A DNA stretch of 64,000 nt from Winogradskyella marina (lineage in GTDB: Bacteria > Bacteroidota > Bacteroidia > Flavobacteriales > Flavobacteriaceae), in the NCBI RefSeq assembly GCF_015645385.1, contig NZ_JADOET010000005.1, positions 174,726 to 238,725 of the forward strand, read 5' to 3'. The position numbers were made by a program, and so were the translations under genes. The notes beneath the pieces were generated by a model, which did not search any database, had not been told where the DNA came from, and saw only the letters and a program-made list of their open reading frames with translations. This document shows positions 52,833-62,413 of this stretch, in pieces; position 1 is the stretch's first letter, and the number at the start of each line of letters is the position of its first letter.

Positions 52833-54113
52833 TTATAGTGAAATATTAAAGGTAAACTTAAAGGCCAAGTTATCTTCAAAATTAGGTAAGTGATAACCGC
52901 CATATCTATACGCAAAACTAAGCCCAAAACCGAAGATTAACTTGTTGATTTCAAAGCCAGATTCTGAATAGAGTTTATCAAGAGTATTAAACTGAATACC
53001 TTGATGTCTGTCAGTGTTATTCATATCTCCAATCGCATAACGTGATATGAGTACCAGTTGCGGTTTAAATCGGTTGGAAATATTAAAGGGTTTGAAGGTA
53101 TGCTTTACTTGTAACGTTGAAAATTTATCGCTAAAAAACTCATTAAAATACATGGTTTCGAAACTGTTTAATCCGGCTACTGAAAAACGCTGTAAAATGG
53201 TTTCTTTCCGAATGTTATTTGGGTAAGCATGATACAAATGTGTAATAGGTGTGTTTCCTCCTGCAATTCCTGCTACGAGAGCAAGTCTTGTTATAGAAGA
53301 ATTCTTGTGTTCGAATTGTTGTATAGTTCTGAAATTGAGTTTTGAAAAATTAAAGTCACTTCCAAAAACAGATTTATAGGCCTTCGTATATTGAAGTGTA
53401 AATTTAGGATAGCCATCTTTAGTTTCTATGAGTTTACCATTTGTCTCAGCGAACGAACTAAAGGGACTCCATTGTAAACTAACTTTAGAAGTACTAAGGT
53501 CGTAACTACTGAAAGAGTTGTTGTTTATTAAAAAGTTATAACTATAGGTCGGATCTATTTTTGAAATCGCTAATTGAGTTTCAGAAAGTAAATGGTTAGA
53601 GAATTTATGCTGTAGTGAAATTGATTTTGTAATATGTCTATGAAATAAATCAATGTTTAATAGACGTGGTTCAAAAAAGGTAAAAAAGCGTTTGTCGGTT
53701 AAAAATTTTGAACTTCCAGTTTCTTGTAAATCATCAACATAAGTGAGGTTAATCCAGGTGTCTGAAGCTTCATTTACTCTAAAACCTCCACCAATTTTAT
53801 ATTTAAGCGCTTTGTCTTTAAAACCATATACCAAATAACCATCTAAGCGGTAGTGTTCAGAAAATCGATCATTTGTAATACCTCCTAATCCACTTCTAAA
53901 ACCTTCGTATTGATTAAATTTAACAAGGTATTTTAAATCTAAATTAAAGTAATTAAAGGGTAGGTATCCATTGCCAATGTTTTTAATAAACGCTGCTCTC
54001 TTAATAGAGTCCTGTACTGTTTTTGTAGAATCTGTTTTGTTTACGTGTGGTTGCTGTGCATTGCTGTAAGATGCAAGCGTTATAATTAAAACGACAAACA
54101 GGTGCTTTCGCAT
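52833..54113 (-). CDS. Outer-membrane barrel protein, DUF5686-like without the N-terminal domain
   Basis: 426 residues: signal peptide (MRKHLFVVLIITLASYSNAQ), then barrel sequence (NYFNLDLKYLVKFNQYEGFR, LKYKIGGGFRV, WINLTYVDDLQETGSS, final LAFKFTFNISL) like the C-terminal half of DUF5686/carboxypeptidase-regulatory-like proteins. The usual N-terminal domain of about 400 residues is absent. Function unknown. Confidence 0.72.
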   Translation of the reverse strand: MRKHLFVVLIITLASYSNAQQPHVNKTDSTKTVQDSIKRAAFIKNIGNGYLPFNYFNLDLKYLVKFNQYEGFRSGLGGITNDRFSEHYRLDGYLVYGFKDKALKYKIGGGFRVNEASDTWINLTYVDDLQETGSSKFLTDKRFFTFFEPRLLNIDLFHRHITKSISLQHKFSNHLLSETQLAISKIDPTYSYNFLINNNSFSSYDLSTSKVSLQWSPFSSFAETNGKLIETKDGYPKFTLQYTKAYKSVFGSDFNFSKLNFRTIQQFEHKNSSITRLALVAGIAGGNTPITHLYHAYPNNIRKETILQRFSVAGLNSFETMYFNEFFSDKFSTLQVKHTFKPFNISNRFKPQLVLISRYAIGDMNNTDRHQGIQFNTLDKLYSESGFEINKLIFGFGLSFAYRYGGYHLPNFEDNLAFKFTFNISL

Positions 54114-54145
54114 TTAGGATGTTTAAATTGTGTTATTATAAAAAG

Positions 54146-54220
54146 AGACTGTCTAAAAAGTTAAATAAAATAATTTTGTCATGCTCAATATGACATTATA
54201 GATTACTTTTTAGACAGTCT
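54146..54220. repeat. Long inverted repeat (16-bp perfect arms) between frr and the barrel gene
   Basis: AGACTGTCTAAAAAGT (54146-54161) and its exact reverse complement (54205-54220) enclose an inner TGTCAT/ATGACA hairpin. T-runs on both exits make it a terminator for frr, but the arms also resemble IS termini, so a small MITE is possible. Confidence 0.55.
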
Positions 54221-54242
54221 TATATTTTTTTAAGTGTTGGGA

Positions 54243-54797
54243 CTACACTGTCATTATTTCTTTTTCCTTAATGTCTAGAGTTTCATCAATCTTCTTTACA
54301 TAAGCATCGGTTAGTTTTTGGATATCTAACTCGGCATTCTTTTGTAAATCTTCAGAAACATCAGAATCTTTAATGTCGTGATTGGCATCCTTACGAGCAC
54401 TTCTTACACTAATTTTAGCATCTTCAGCTTCTACTTTGGCTTGTTTTGCAAGATTGCGTCGTCTTTCTTCAGTTAATGGCGGTACATTTATAATAATAAA
54501 GTCACCATTATTCATAGGGTTAAAACCAAGATTAGCCAACATAATTCCACGTTCAATTTCTTGAAGCATATTTTTTTCCCATGGCTGAACCGTTATCGTT
54601 CGCCCATCTGGAGTATTGACATTAGCAACTTGACTCAACGGTGTTTGAGAGCCATAATAATCTACCATTACACTACCTAACATCGCAGGACTAGCTTTAC
54701 CTGCTCTAATATTAGTTAATTGTTTTGTTAAATGCGTCATAGCAGCATCCATGGATTCTTTTGCAGTATCGATTATAAATTTAATGTCTTCGTTCAT
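54243..54797 (-). CDS. frr: Ribosome recycling factor
   Basis: 184 residues with the full RRF sequence (LTNIRAGKASPAMLGSVMVD, SVRSARKDANHDIKD). It splits the post-termination ribosome with EF-G. The gene order pyrH-frr is the common one. Confidence 0.98.
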   Translation of the reverse strand: MNEDIKFIIDTAKESMDAAMTHLTKQLTNIRAGKASPAMLGSVMVDYYGSQTPLSQVANVNTPDGRTITVQPWEKNMLQEIERGIMLANLGFNPMNNGDFIIINVPPLTEERRRNLAKQAKVEAEDAKISVRSARKDANHDIKDSDVSEDLQKNAELDIQKLTDAYVKKIDETLDIKEKEIMTV

Positions 54798-54842
54798 TGT
54801 GTTAACTATTTAAGTGAGAGTTATCAAAGTTTAAGCCAAGAT

Positions 54843-55550
54843 TTAAATATTGACTTCTGTTCCTATATTTTCTCCAGAAACTACTTTTAATAAGTTTCCT
54901 TTTTTATTCATATCAAAAACAATAATTGGCAATTCATTTTCTTGACTTAAAGTAAAAGCCGTTGTATCCATAACTTTTAGACCTTTAAGTAAAACATCTT
55001 TAAAAGAAATCTGATTAAATTTAACGGCTGAACTATCTTTTTCCGGATCGGCAGAATAAATCCCATCGACACGTGTGCCTTTTAAAATGACATCTGCTTC
55101 AATTTCTATTGCCCGTAACACAGCTGCAGAGTCTGTTGTAAAATATGGGTTTCCTGTCCCACCACCAAAAATAACAACACGACCTTTATTCAAATGACTC
55201 ATTGCTTTTCGTCTAATAAACGGTTCTGCAACTTCGTTAATTTTAATCGCTGTTTGTAAACGGGTTTTAATACCTGTATCTTCTAATGCGTTTTGTAAGG
55301 CTAAACCATTTATTACTGTTGCTAACATTCCCATATGGTCGCCTTGTACACGATCCATACCATTCATAGCACCTGCAACTCCTCTAAAAATGTTACCACC
55401 ACCAATGACTATAGCAACTTGGACACCTAATTCTGTAAGTTCTTTAATTTCCTTAGCGTATTCTGTAAGTCGCTCTGGATCTATACCATATTGACGGTTT
55501 CCCATTAAGGCTTCTCCAGATAGTTTTAGTAGTACTCTTTTGTATTTCAT
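54843..55550 (-). CDS. pyrH: UMP kinase
   Basis: 235 residues, amino-acid-kinase fold with [19 protein letters not shown] and the [13 protein letters not shown] loop. Makes UDP for pyrimidine synthesis. It lies 45 bases before frr. Confidence 0.98.
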   Translation of the reverse strand: MKYKRVLLKLSGEALMGNRQYGIDPERLTEYAKEIKELTELGVQVAIVIGGGNIFRGVAGAMNGMDRVQGDHMGMLATVINGLALQNALEDTGIKTRLQTAIKINEVAEPFIRRKAMSHLNKGRVVIFGGGTGNPYFTTDSAAVLRAIEIEADVILKGTRVDGIYSADPEKDSSAVKFNQISFKDVLLKGLKVMDTTAFTLSQENELPIIVFDMNKKGNLLKVVSGENIGTEVNI

Positions 55551-55691
55551 TAGTTAGTTTCTATTGCTGTTTGATGGTGTAATGTTAGTTACCAAGTCTT
55601 AATATAACTAAATTAACTTGGTTGATTTCATTGAATGATTTAATGCAGAGCAAAGCTACGTAATTATTAGCTTCTGTAAAAGTGAAAAAAT

Positions 55692-55735
55692 TGCTAAAAA
55701 AAAAGTCATTATTCAAATGATGAATAATGACTTTT
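55692..55735 (-). terminator. Terminator of rpsB-tsf
   Basis: AAAAGTCATTATTCA (55701-55715) pairs with TGAATAATGACTTTT (55721-55735); the minus strand continues with a run of T. Confidence 0.93.
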
Positions 55736-55806
55736 AAAGTTATATCGTTGTTTGCATTGATCCGTGTTCACTAAACATTTTAGTGAAGTTGAACTTAGCA
55801 AATTGA

Positions 55807-56781
55807 TTATCCTACTGTAGCGCGTTTGAAACCAGTAACAGTAACATCTCCATAAGAAGCAACGTAATCAGCAACAGTTTGCTTTTCGTCTTTAATAAAC
55901 TTCTGATCTAATAAACATTGTTCTTGATCTAAAGTTGTGTTATCAGAAATAAAACGCTCCATTTTACCAGGTAAAATTCTATCCCAAATTTTCTCTGGCT
56001 TACCTTCAGCTTTTAATTCTGCTTTTGCAGCTTCTTCAGCTTCAGCGATAACTTCAGGAGTTAATTGAGCCATTGAGATATAACTAGGAACATTCTTTAA
56101 GGTTTTACCTAAACGTCCTAATTCAATATTATCTTTTTCAATTACTGCGATACGAGCTTCAGTTTCTGATGCAATAAATGCAGGATCAAAATCTTTATAA
56201 GATAATGATGTTGCTCCCATAGAAGCCACTTGCATTGCTACATCTTTAACTAAGGTTTCAACATTATCAACTTTAGCAGATAAACCTACTAAAGCAGCAA
56301 TTTTATTAATATGAACGTACTGACCTACGTAAGGTGCATTTAATTTTTCAAAAGCAGTGATGTCTAATTTTTCACCAATAACTCCAGTTTGCTCAATTAA
56401 TTTTTCAGAAACAGTCATACCACCAAAGTCAGCTTCTAAAAATGCTTCTTTAGTGTCATGGTTTAATGCTATTTCAGCTAATTCATTAGCTAATGCTACG
56501 AAGTTTTCGTTTTTACCAACGAAATCTGTTTCACATCCTAATACAATAGCAACACCAGCAGTGTTATCTGCATTAATTTTTGCGATTGCAGCACCTTCAG
56601 AAGACTCTCTGTCAGCTCTTTTTTCTGCAACTTTTTGACCTTTTTTACGTAAAACTTCAATAGCTTTATCAAAATCACCACCAGCTTCAACTAATGCTTT
56701 TTTACAATCCATCATACCAGCACCAGTTGCTTTTCTAAGCTTGTTTACTTCTGCTGCTGTAACTTTAACAGTGTTTTCCAT
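55807..56781 (-). CDS. tsf: Elongation factor Ts
   Basis: 324 residues with KVTAAEVNKLRKATGAGMMD and CKKALVEAGGDFDKA at the start, the family signature. Nucleotide exchange factor for EF-Tu. Follows rpsB after 83 bases with a hairpin between. Confidence 0.98.
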   Translation of the reverse strand: MENTVKVTAAEVNKLRKATGAGMMDCKKALVEAGGDFDKAIEVLRKKGQKVAEKRADRESSEGAAIAKINADNTAGVAIVLGCETDFVGKNENFVALANELAEIALNHDTKEAFLEADFGGMTVSEKLIEQTGVIGEKLDITAFEKLNAPYVGQYVHINKIAALVGLSAKVDNVETLVKDVAMQVASMGATSLSYKDFDPAFIASETEARIAVIEKDNIELGRLGKTLKNVPSYISMAQLTPEVIAEAEEAAKAELKAEGKPEKIWDRILPGKMERFISDNTTLDQEQCLLDQKFIKDEKQTVADYVASYGDVTVTGFKRATVG

Positions 56782-56796
56782 AGTTTTTTGAATTTA

Positions 56797-56844
56797 AAAA
56801 GTCATTTAATTAATTTTCAAAATGAAAAGAACCAAATGACTTTT
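56797..56844 (-). terminator. Attenuator-like hairpin between rpsB and tsf
   Basis: AAAAGTCATTT (56797-56807) pairs with AAATGACTTTT (56834-56844); it may set the ratio of S2 to EF-Ts mRNA. Confidence 0.5.
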
Positions 56845-56864
56845 AATATTGTATAAATGTTATT

Positions 56865-57692
56865 TTATTCTTCTTCTTGAGATGCTACTGGAGCTTCTTC
56901 AGCTTTTTTAGCTGGCTTTGCTTTTGCTTCAGTTTTCTCTTCTTTTTTTGCGTCCTTTTTAGTCTCTCCTTTTTGAGATTTTGCGTCTTTTTCAGCACGT
57001 TCAGCTTTTCTTTCGTTTAAACCATCTGCAATAGCAGAAGTTACGATAGATAAGATTTTGTCTATAGATTTAGAAGCATCATCATTAGAAGGAATTAAAT
57101 AATCTACTTCACGTGGGTCAGAGTTTGTATCTACCATCGCAAAGATTGGGATATTTAATTTTTGAGCTTCTTTGATGGCAATATGCTCGCGCATAATATC
57201 TACAACAAATATAGCACCTGGTAAACGTGTCATATCAGAAATAGAACCTAAATTCTTTTCTAATTTTGCACGTAAACGATTCACTTGTAAACGTTCTTTT
57301 TTAGATAAAGAGTTGAATGTACCATCTTTCTTCATTCTATCAATTGCAGCCATTTTCTTAACCGCTTTTCTGATAGTTACAAAGTTAGTTAACATTCCAC
57401 CTGGCCAACGCTCTGTAATAAAAGGTTGGTTTACAGCACCTGCTTTCTCAGCAACGATGTCTTTAGCTTGTTTTTTTGTTGCAACGAATAAGATTTTCTT
57501 TCCTGATGCTGCTATTTTAGCTAAAGCTTCAGAAGTTTCTTCAATTTTTGCTGCTGTTTTGTAAAGGTTGATAATATGGATACCGTTACGTTCCATATAA
57601 ATGTAAGGAGCCATGTTTGGGTTCCACTTACGTGTAAGGTGACCGAAGTGTACACCTGCTTCAAGTAATTCTTTTACTTCTACTTTTTCCAT
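56865..57692 (-). CDS. rpsB: 30S ribosomal protein S2
   Basis: 275 residues: VKELLEAGVHFGHLTRKWNP start, then FVATKKQAKDIV and the WPGGMLTNF motif, and a lysine/alanine-rich C-terminal tail after residue 225 that is longer than usual. The tail is common in Bacteroidota. Confidence 0.98.
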   Translation of the reverse strand: MEKVEVKELLEAGVHFGHLTRKWNPNMAPYIYMERNGIHIINLYKTAAKIEETSEALAKIAASGKKILFVATKKQAKDIVAEKAGAVNQPFITERWPGGMLTNFVTIRKAVKKMAAIDRMKKDGTFNSLSKKERLQVNRLRAKLEKNLGSISDMTRLPGAIFVVDIMREHIAIKEAQKLNIPIFAMVDTNSDPREVDYLIPSNDDASKSIDKILSIVTSAIADGLNERKAERAEKDAKSQKGETKKDAKKEEKTEAKAKPAKKAEEAPVASQEEE

Positions 57693-57995
57693 GTTGTAAT
57701 AGTTTACGTTCTGTTAAATTAGCAATGTTCCATTTGGCTTTTAGCGCTTTGCTATTGGCTGTTGGCTTCATTTAGATGCTAAACTGTAATCCTGAACTCG
57801 TTTCAGGACCTTTAATTTTTTACCAAATAAAATTTGGTAGTTCTCAATAATGAGATTCCGATTTTAAATCGGAATTAGTTCAACTAAGAAATTTTTAAAT
57901 TATTGCTATGCAATTTTAAAAACTTGAGTTTCACTAATAAAAAATAATAATCCAGAACCTGCCGAAGCAGATTCTGAATAAAAAATTGTTGGATA
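57693..57995. other. Intergenic region between rpsI and rpsB with several hairpins
   Basis: No gene seen. It holds a terminator-like hairpin next to rpsI, a near-perfect palindrome ATTCCGATTT/AAATCGGAAT (57855-57875) and a CCTGAA/TTCAGG stem near 57800. Such short palindromes are common intergenic material in this family; an S2 leader is possible but no promoter box is clear. Confidence 0.45.
57945..57976 (-). terminator. UUCG-loop hairpin after rpsI
   Basis: The minus strand has CAGAATCTGC-TTCG-GCAGGTTCTG (57976-57953), followed by GATTATTATTTTTT. One G-U pair. Probably ends the rplM-rpsI message. Confidence 0.55.
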
Positions 57996-58382
57996 TTAAC
58001 GTTTCGAGAATTGGAATTTCTTACGCGCTTTCTTCTGACCGAATTTCTTACGCTCTACCATTCTTGGGTCTCTCGTTAATAGACCTTCTGGCTTTAATAC
58101 TAGTCTGTTTTCAGGATCTAGTTCGCACATTGCACGACTTAATCCTAAACGTATTGCTTCTGCCTGGCCGGTGATACCACCTCCATATACGTTAACAGTA
58201 ATATCAAAGTTGCCATCATTGTTAGTCAAGGCTAAAGGTTGGTTTACTTTGTACTGCAATGTTGCTGTACTAAAATAATCCGCCATGTCTTTTTTGTTCA
58301 CCGTGATTTTACCTTTTCCTTCGGCAACGTACACACGAGCAACAGCCGTCTTTCTACGGCCAATTTTGTGAATTACTTCCAT
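57996..58382 (-). CDS. rpsI: 30S ribosomal protein S9
   Basis: 128 residues; ends with the typical RKKFQFSKR, preceded by RDPRMVERKKFGQKKARK. The start shares one base with the rplM stop. Confidence 0.98.
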   Translation of the reverse strand: MEVIHKIGRRKTAVARVYVAEGKGKITVNKKDMADYFSTATLQYKVNQPLALTNNDGNFDITVNVYGGGITGQAEAIRLGLSRAMCELDPENRLVLKPEGLLTRDPRMVERKKFGQKKARKKFQFSKR

Positions 58383-58837
58383 TAGTTAATTTCGTTTAAT
58401 TTCATTGCTTTTGGTTTTTGAGCTGCATGTGCATGCTCTGTACCATTAACAACAGTTAGATTTCTAAAAAGGGTTGCTCCTAATTTGTTTTTAGGTAACA
58501 TTCCTTTCACTGACTTTTCTACTAATCTGCTTGGGTCTTTCTCAAACAATTCAGTAGCTGTCAGGCTTTTTTGTCCACCTGGATAACCTGTGTGACGGAT
58601 GTAACTTTTTTCCGTCCATTTGTTACCAGTTAAGTTGATTTTTTCAGCATTGATAACAACAACGTTATCACCGCAATCAACGTGTGGCGTAAAATTAGGT
58701 TTGTGCTTACCTCTTAAAAGTATTGCTACTCTTGAAGCTAAGCGACCTAAAGTTTGTCCTTCAGCATCAACTAAAACCCACTCCTTATTAACGGTAGCTT
58801 TGTTAGCTGAAACTGTTTTGTAGCTTAATGTATCCAC
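58382..58837 (-). CDS. rplM: 50S ribosomal protein L13
   Basis: 151 residues with [40 protein letters not shown] and [10 protein letters not shown]. First gene of the L13-S9 pair. Confidence 0.98.
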   Translation of the reverse strand: MDTLSYKTVSANKATVNKEWVLVDAEGQTLGRLASRVAILLRGKHKPNFTPHVDCGDNVVVINAEKINLTGNKWTEKSYIRHTGYPGGQKSLTATELFEKDPSRLVEKSVKGMLPKNKLGATLFRNLTVVNGTEHAHAAQKPKAMKLNEIN

Positions 58838-58996
58838 ACTAATTTGATTTATAATTGTGTCTTAAATAACACAATAGATTAAACATTCCTCTTCAAAAAA
58901 GAGTTTGCAAATTTACGATAAACAATTGATTTACCAAACCTTGTTGGTAATATTTTTATACTGAAAATCAGCGGGTTTAAAAAAAGAGACGTTATG

Positions 58997-59968
58997 TTAG
59001 TTTTTTGTAGCTCTAGTGAGTCTGTCGTTTATAGACTTTCCTAAGCCAAAATCTGGAAATTCTTCAGCTATAATTAGATCTAAATGTTCTGTGTCTAATT
59101 GATGTAATGCATTATATAATTTTGACGCCGCTTCTTCTAATCTTCCTAACTTAGATAAAACGATTTGTGTCTTTATAGAAGCACTTTCAATTTTAGATGA
59201 AAACACTAAGACTCCAATACGTTTATTGGGATAGCGATTAATGGTTTCTAAAACGTTATCTGTTAGAACCGTTTTTGTCTTTGGAGCATAATGCCGGGCT
59301 AACATACCTGGAGCATCCGGAATGTCTGCAATCTCACTTTTTACTGAATTTTTAATGTCAATGTGTCCGACAACCGTTTCAATAGCTTCAATAGCTGTTG
59401 ATCCTAATCTGTAAATAATAGGCTCGTCATTTTCAAAACCTATTATAGTAGATTCTATACCACTTGTACAGGCTCCTCCATCTAAAACCATTTTAATAGT
59501 GTCTTTAAAATAGGTGTCTACATGTTGTGCTGTGGTTGGACTAATGCTACTAAACGGATTGGCACTAGGTGCTGCTAAAGGAAACTCTAGTCGTCTTAAT
59601 AATTCTAATGTAGTGGGATGATTTGGAACACGAACAGCAACCGTGTCTTTTCCTCCGGTTATTAAATCTGGAATTATCGCTTTCTTTTTTAACACTAAGG
59701 TTATAGGACCTGGCCAAAAGGCTTCAGCTAATAATTGTGCTTTTTCTGGAATGTGCTCAACAATATTAGATAGCTCATCTATTGAAGGAATATGGACAAT
59801 AAGCGGATTAAAAAAGGGGCGCTTTTTCGTTTCAAAAATAGCTTTTATAGCTTTTTCGCTATAGATGTTTCCTGCTAAACCATAGACTGTTTCTGTTGGT
59901 ATAGCAACAATGTCTTCTGCCGTAAGAAGTCTAATAGCTTCTGATATATCTTTTGAAATAATACTCAT
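58997..59968 (-). CDS. L-threonylcarbamoyladenylate synthase, Sua5 type
   Basis: 323 residues: YrdC-like domain (VAIPTETVYGLAGNIYSEKA, then KKRPFFNPLIVH, ITLVLKKK, PLAAPSANPFSSISPTTAQH) plus the Sua5 C-terminal domain (LARHYAPKTKTVL). It makes threonylcarbamoyl-AMP for the t6A modification of tRNA. Full length for Sua5. Confidence 0.95.
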   Translation of the reverse strand: MSIISKDISEAIRLLTAEDIVAIPTETVYGLAGNIYSEKAIKAIFETKKRPFFNPLIVHIPSIDELSNIVEHIPEKAQLLAEAFWPGPITLVLKKKAIIPDLITGGKDTVAVRVPNHPTTLELLRRLEFPLAAPSANPFSSISPTTAQHVDTYFKDTIKMVLDGGACTSGIESTIIGFENDEPIIYRLGSTAIEAIETVVGHIDIKNSVKSEIADIPDAPGMLARHYAPKTKTVLTDNVLETINRYPNKRIGVLVFSSKIESASIKTQIVLSKLGRLEEAASKLYNALHQLDTEHLDLIIAEEFPDFGLGKSINDRLTRATKN

Positions 59969-60013
59969 TATCTTTTAAATACGATTGCAAAATTACTTCA
60001 AAATCTCATACCA

Positions 60014-60163
60014 CTAAGATTTAAGACGCTTATTTTTCTTTTCTCTATTTTGTTGGTAAAGTGCATACCCTAATACAGCCATTTCCAAACCTAATATCGC
60101 TATTTTGGCCTTTTTACTTTTGGTTATGGCGCTTGTTAGTCCTAATACTTTTGTAATAATCAT
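60014..60163 (-). CDS. Small conserved-looking protein, 49 aa
   Basis: The minus strand reads MIITKVLGLTSAITKSKKAK then IAILGLEMAVLGYALYQQNR and a lysine-rich end. One short hydrophobic segment lies between two basic stretches. It sits between the Sua5-type gene and the ABC-F gene; no family recognised. Confidence 0.6.
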   Translation of the reverse strand: MIITKVLGLTSAITKSKKAKIAILGLEMAVLGYALYQQNREKKNKRLKS

Positions 60164-60306
60164 AATGGTTCATTTTTAAATTTATAGTGTTTTTTTAAAA
60201 TTAGTAGATAAATAATAGAGCTTTTAACGGAAATGCTTTTAGAATTAACTGATATAAGACCTTATATAATTTTCTTCTTATCTATAAATAATGACGTACC
60301 ATTTAG

Positions 60307-60314
60307 TAGTTTTG
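60307..60314 (+). promoter_or_regulatory. -7 promoter box of the ABC-F gene
   Basis: TAGTTTTG matches TAnnTTTG, 19 bases before the ATG at 60334. Confidence 0.45.
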
Positions 60315-60333
60315 CTGCTTCAAAATTTAGATT

Positions 60334-61965
60334 ATGATTTCAGTAGATAATTTGGCGGTAGAATTTAGTGGTCAAACGCTTTTTAGCGATGTGTCTTTTA
60401 CCATTAACGAAAATGATAAAATTGCCTTAATGGGTAAAAATGGTGCGGGAAAATCGACCATGATGAAAATTATTGCAGGTGTACAAAGTGCCACACGTGG
60501 TAATGTGAGATGCCCAAAAGATGCTGTAATCGCTTATTTGCCTCAACATTTGTTAACGGAAGATAACACCACTGTTTTTGACGAAGCTTCTAAAGCTTTT
60601 AAACATGTGTTTGCGATGCGTGACGAAATGGAGGATTTAAATAAACAATTAGAAACCAGAACGGATTACGAATCGGACGACTACATGAAAATCATTGAGC
60701 GTGTGTCTGATTTGGGTGAAAAATACTATGCTTTAGAGGATGTTAATTACGATGCCGAAGTCGAAAAAGCATTAAAAGGATTGGGTTTTAAACAAGAAGA
60801 CTTTACAAGGCAAACCAACGAATTTTCTGGTGGTTACCGTATGCGTATTGAATTGGCTAAGATTTTATTGCAAAAGCCTGATTTAATTTTATTAGATGAG
60901 CCAACGAATCATATTGATATTGAATCTGTAATTTGGTTAGAGGATTTTTTATTGAATAAAGCCAACGCCGTTGTGGTTATATCTCACGATCGTGCCTTTG
61001 TAGATAATATTACAAACAGAACAATTGAAGTCACGATGGGTCGTATTTACGATTACAAAGCAAATTACACACATTATTTACAACTGCGTGAAGATCGACG
61101 CGCACATCAAATAAAAGCCTATCAAGAACAACAAAAGTTTATAGCTGATAATATGGCATTTATTGAACGCTTTAAAGGCACATATTCTAAGACTAATCAA
61201 GTGTCGTCAAGAGAACGAATGCTCGAAAAATTAGAACGCATTGAAATTGATGAAATAGATACTTCAGCATTGCGCTTGCGATTTCCTGCAACGCAGCGTT
61301 CTGGTGATTATCCCGTAACGGTAAAAGAAGTTTCAAAATCTTATGATGATCATGTGGTGTTTAAAGATGCTAACATGTCTATTGCAAGAGGTGAAAAAGT
61401 CTGTTTTGTGGGAAGAAATGGGGAAGGGAAGTCCACTATGATTAAAGCTATTTTAGGTGAAATTGATGTGGAAGGGACTTGTGCTTTAGGCCACAATGTA
61501 AAGGTGGGATATTTTGCGCAGAACCAAGCCGCACTTTTGGATGAAGACTTAACCATTTTTCAAACGGTAGATGATGTGGCTAAAGGTGATGTTAGAACTC
61601 AGATTAAAAACATTTTAGGTGGTTTTATGTTTAGAGGTGATGATGTGGATAAAAAAGTAAGCGTATTATCTGGAGGTGAAAAAACCAGATTAGCCATGGT
61701 AAAACTCTTATTAGAACCGGTTAATTTATTAATTCTCGATGAGCCGACCAATCATTTAGATTTAAAATCGAAGGATGTGCTAAAAGAAGCCCTTCAAAAT
61801 TTTGATGGCACTTTAATATTAGTGTCTCACGATAGAGATTTTCTTCAAGGCTTATCTAAAAAAGTCTTTGAGTTTAAAGAAAAACGTGTGATTGAACATT
61901 TTGAAACCATTGATGATTTCTTAGCTAGAAATAGAGTAGAGAGTTTGAAGGGATTGGATCTTTAA
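60334..61965 (+). CDS. ABC-F family ATPase (YbiT/EttA-like)
   Basis: 543 residues with two ABC domains and no membrane part: Walker A GKNGAGKST and GRNGEGKST, signatures FSGGYRMRIELAK and LSGGEKTRLAMVK, Walker B LLDEPTNHID and LDEPTNHLD, and the inter-domain linker (about 240-320). ABC-F proteins act on the ribosome in translation quality control or antibiotic protection. The short linker and lack of a long C-terminal extension fit the housekeeping YbiT group. Confidence 0.94.
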   Translation: MISVDNLAVEFSGQTLFSDVSFTINENDKIALMGKNGAGKSTMMKIIAGVQSATRGNVRCPKDAVIAYLPQHLLTEDNTTVFDEASKAFKHVFAMRDEMEDLNKQLETRTDYESDDYMKIIERVSDLGEKYYALEDVNYDAEVEKALKGLGFKQEDFTRQTNEFSGGYRMRIELAKILLQKPDLILLDEPTNHIDIESVIWLEDFLLNKANAVVVISHDRAFVDNITNRTIEVTMGRIYDYKANYTHYLQLREDRRAHQIKAYQEQQKFIADNMAFIERFKGTYSKTNQVSSRERMLEKLERIEIDEIDTSALRLRFPATQRSGDYPVTVKEVSKSYDDHVVFKDANMSIARGEKVCFVGRNGEGKSTMIKAILGEIDVEGTCALGHNVKVGYFAQNQAALLDEDLTIFQTVDDVAKGDVRTQIKNILGGFMFRGDDVDKKVSVLSGGEKTRLAMVKLLLEPVNLLILDEPTNHLDLKSKDVLKEALQNFDGTLILVSHDRDFLQGLSKKVFEFKEKRVIEHFETIDDFLARNRVESLKGLDL

Positions 61966-62413
61966 TACTGGGCCTATAGCTTATTTGTAGACGTATCACA
62001 ACCCTTAAATTACCCAAGCAAGCTACTAATATATTGTTAAAAGGAATCATTAGAATTAAATTTGCGGATCTTACAAAGTGATAACTTTAGGTCATGTTTT
62101 CAGTTTTTAATATAGATTGTGACATATTCGCGGTTGATTCGGAGTACACACGGAGCACACACGGAGTATATACGGGTGAACCTTTACTTGGTAGTGCTAG
62201 ATATACGACATCGTGGTTTTCTATCCGTTGTAATGATAGTGTTAATAGATATCATTGATAAGTATTAAAATTATAGCGTTATAAAAAAACCACAACTATC
62301 GTTAGGTGTCAGTAACTCAATTAACTACTGATTTCGGTGTTTTTCAAGTGTTAATTGTTTCGTATTTGTGTTGTGATTATATTAATTTTATGGCTCTAAA
62401 CAATAAAAAAAAT
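61966..62413. other. Non-coding stretch before the T9SS protein gene
   Basis: No gene is seen. It contains three 11-bp tandem repeats (62141-62173) and a possible weak -7 box (TAATTTTA near 62381). No terminator after the ABC-F gene was found. Confidence 0.5.
62141..62173. repeat. Three tandem 11-bp repeats
   Basis: GGAGTACACAC, GGAGCACACAC and GGAGTATATAC follow each other at 62141, 62152 and 62163. An 11-base period is close to one helical turn, as in operators for multimeric regulators. Confidence 0.6.

Noticed and set aside
57855..57875. Palindrome before rpsB as an S2 leader element
   Set aside because: A short palindrome alone, without known S2 leader features, is not enough to call an RNA regulator.
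62141..62173. CRISPR-like repeats
   Set aside because: The 11-base units touch each other with no spacers and there are no cas genes.
62306..62413. Upstream start for the second T9SS protein
   Set aside because: It would hide the signal peptide behind a cysteine-rich leader.
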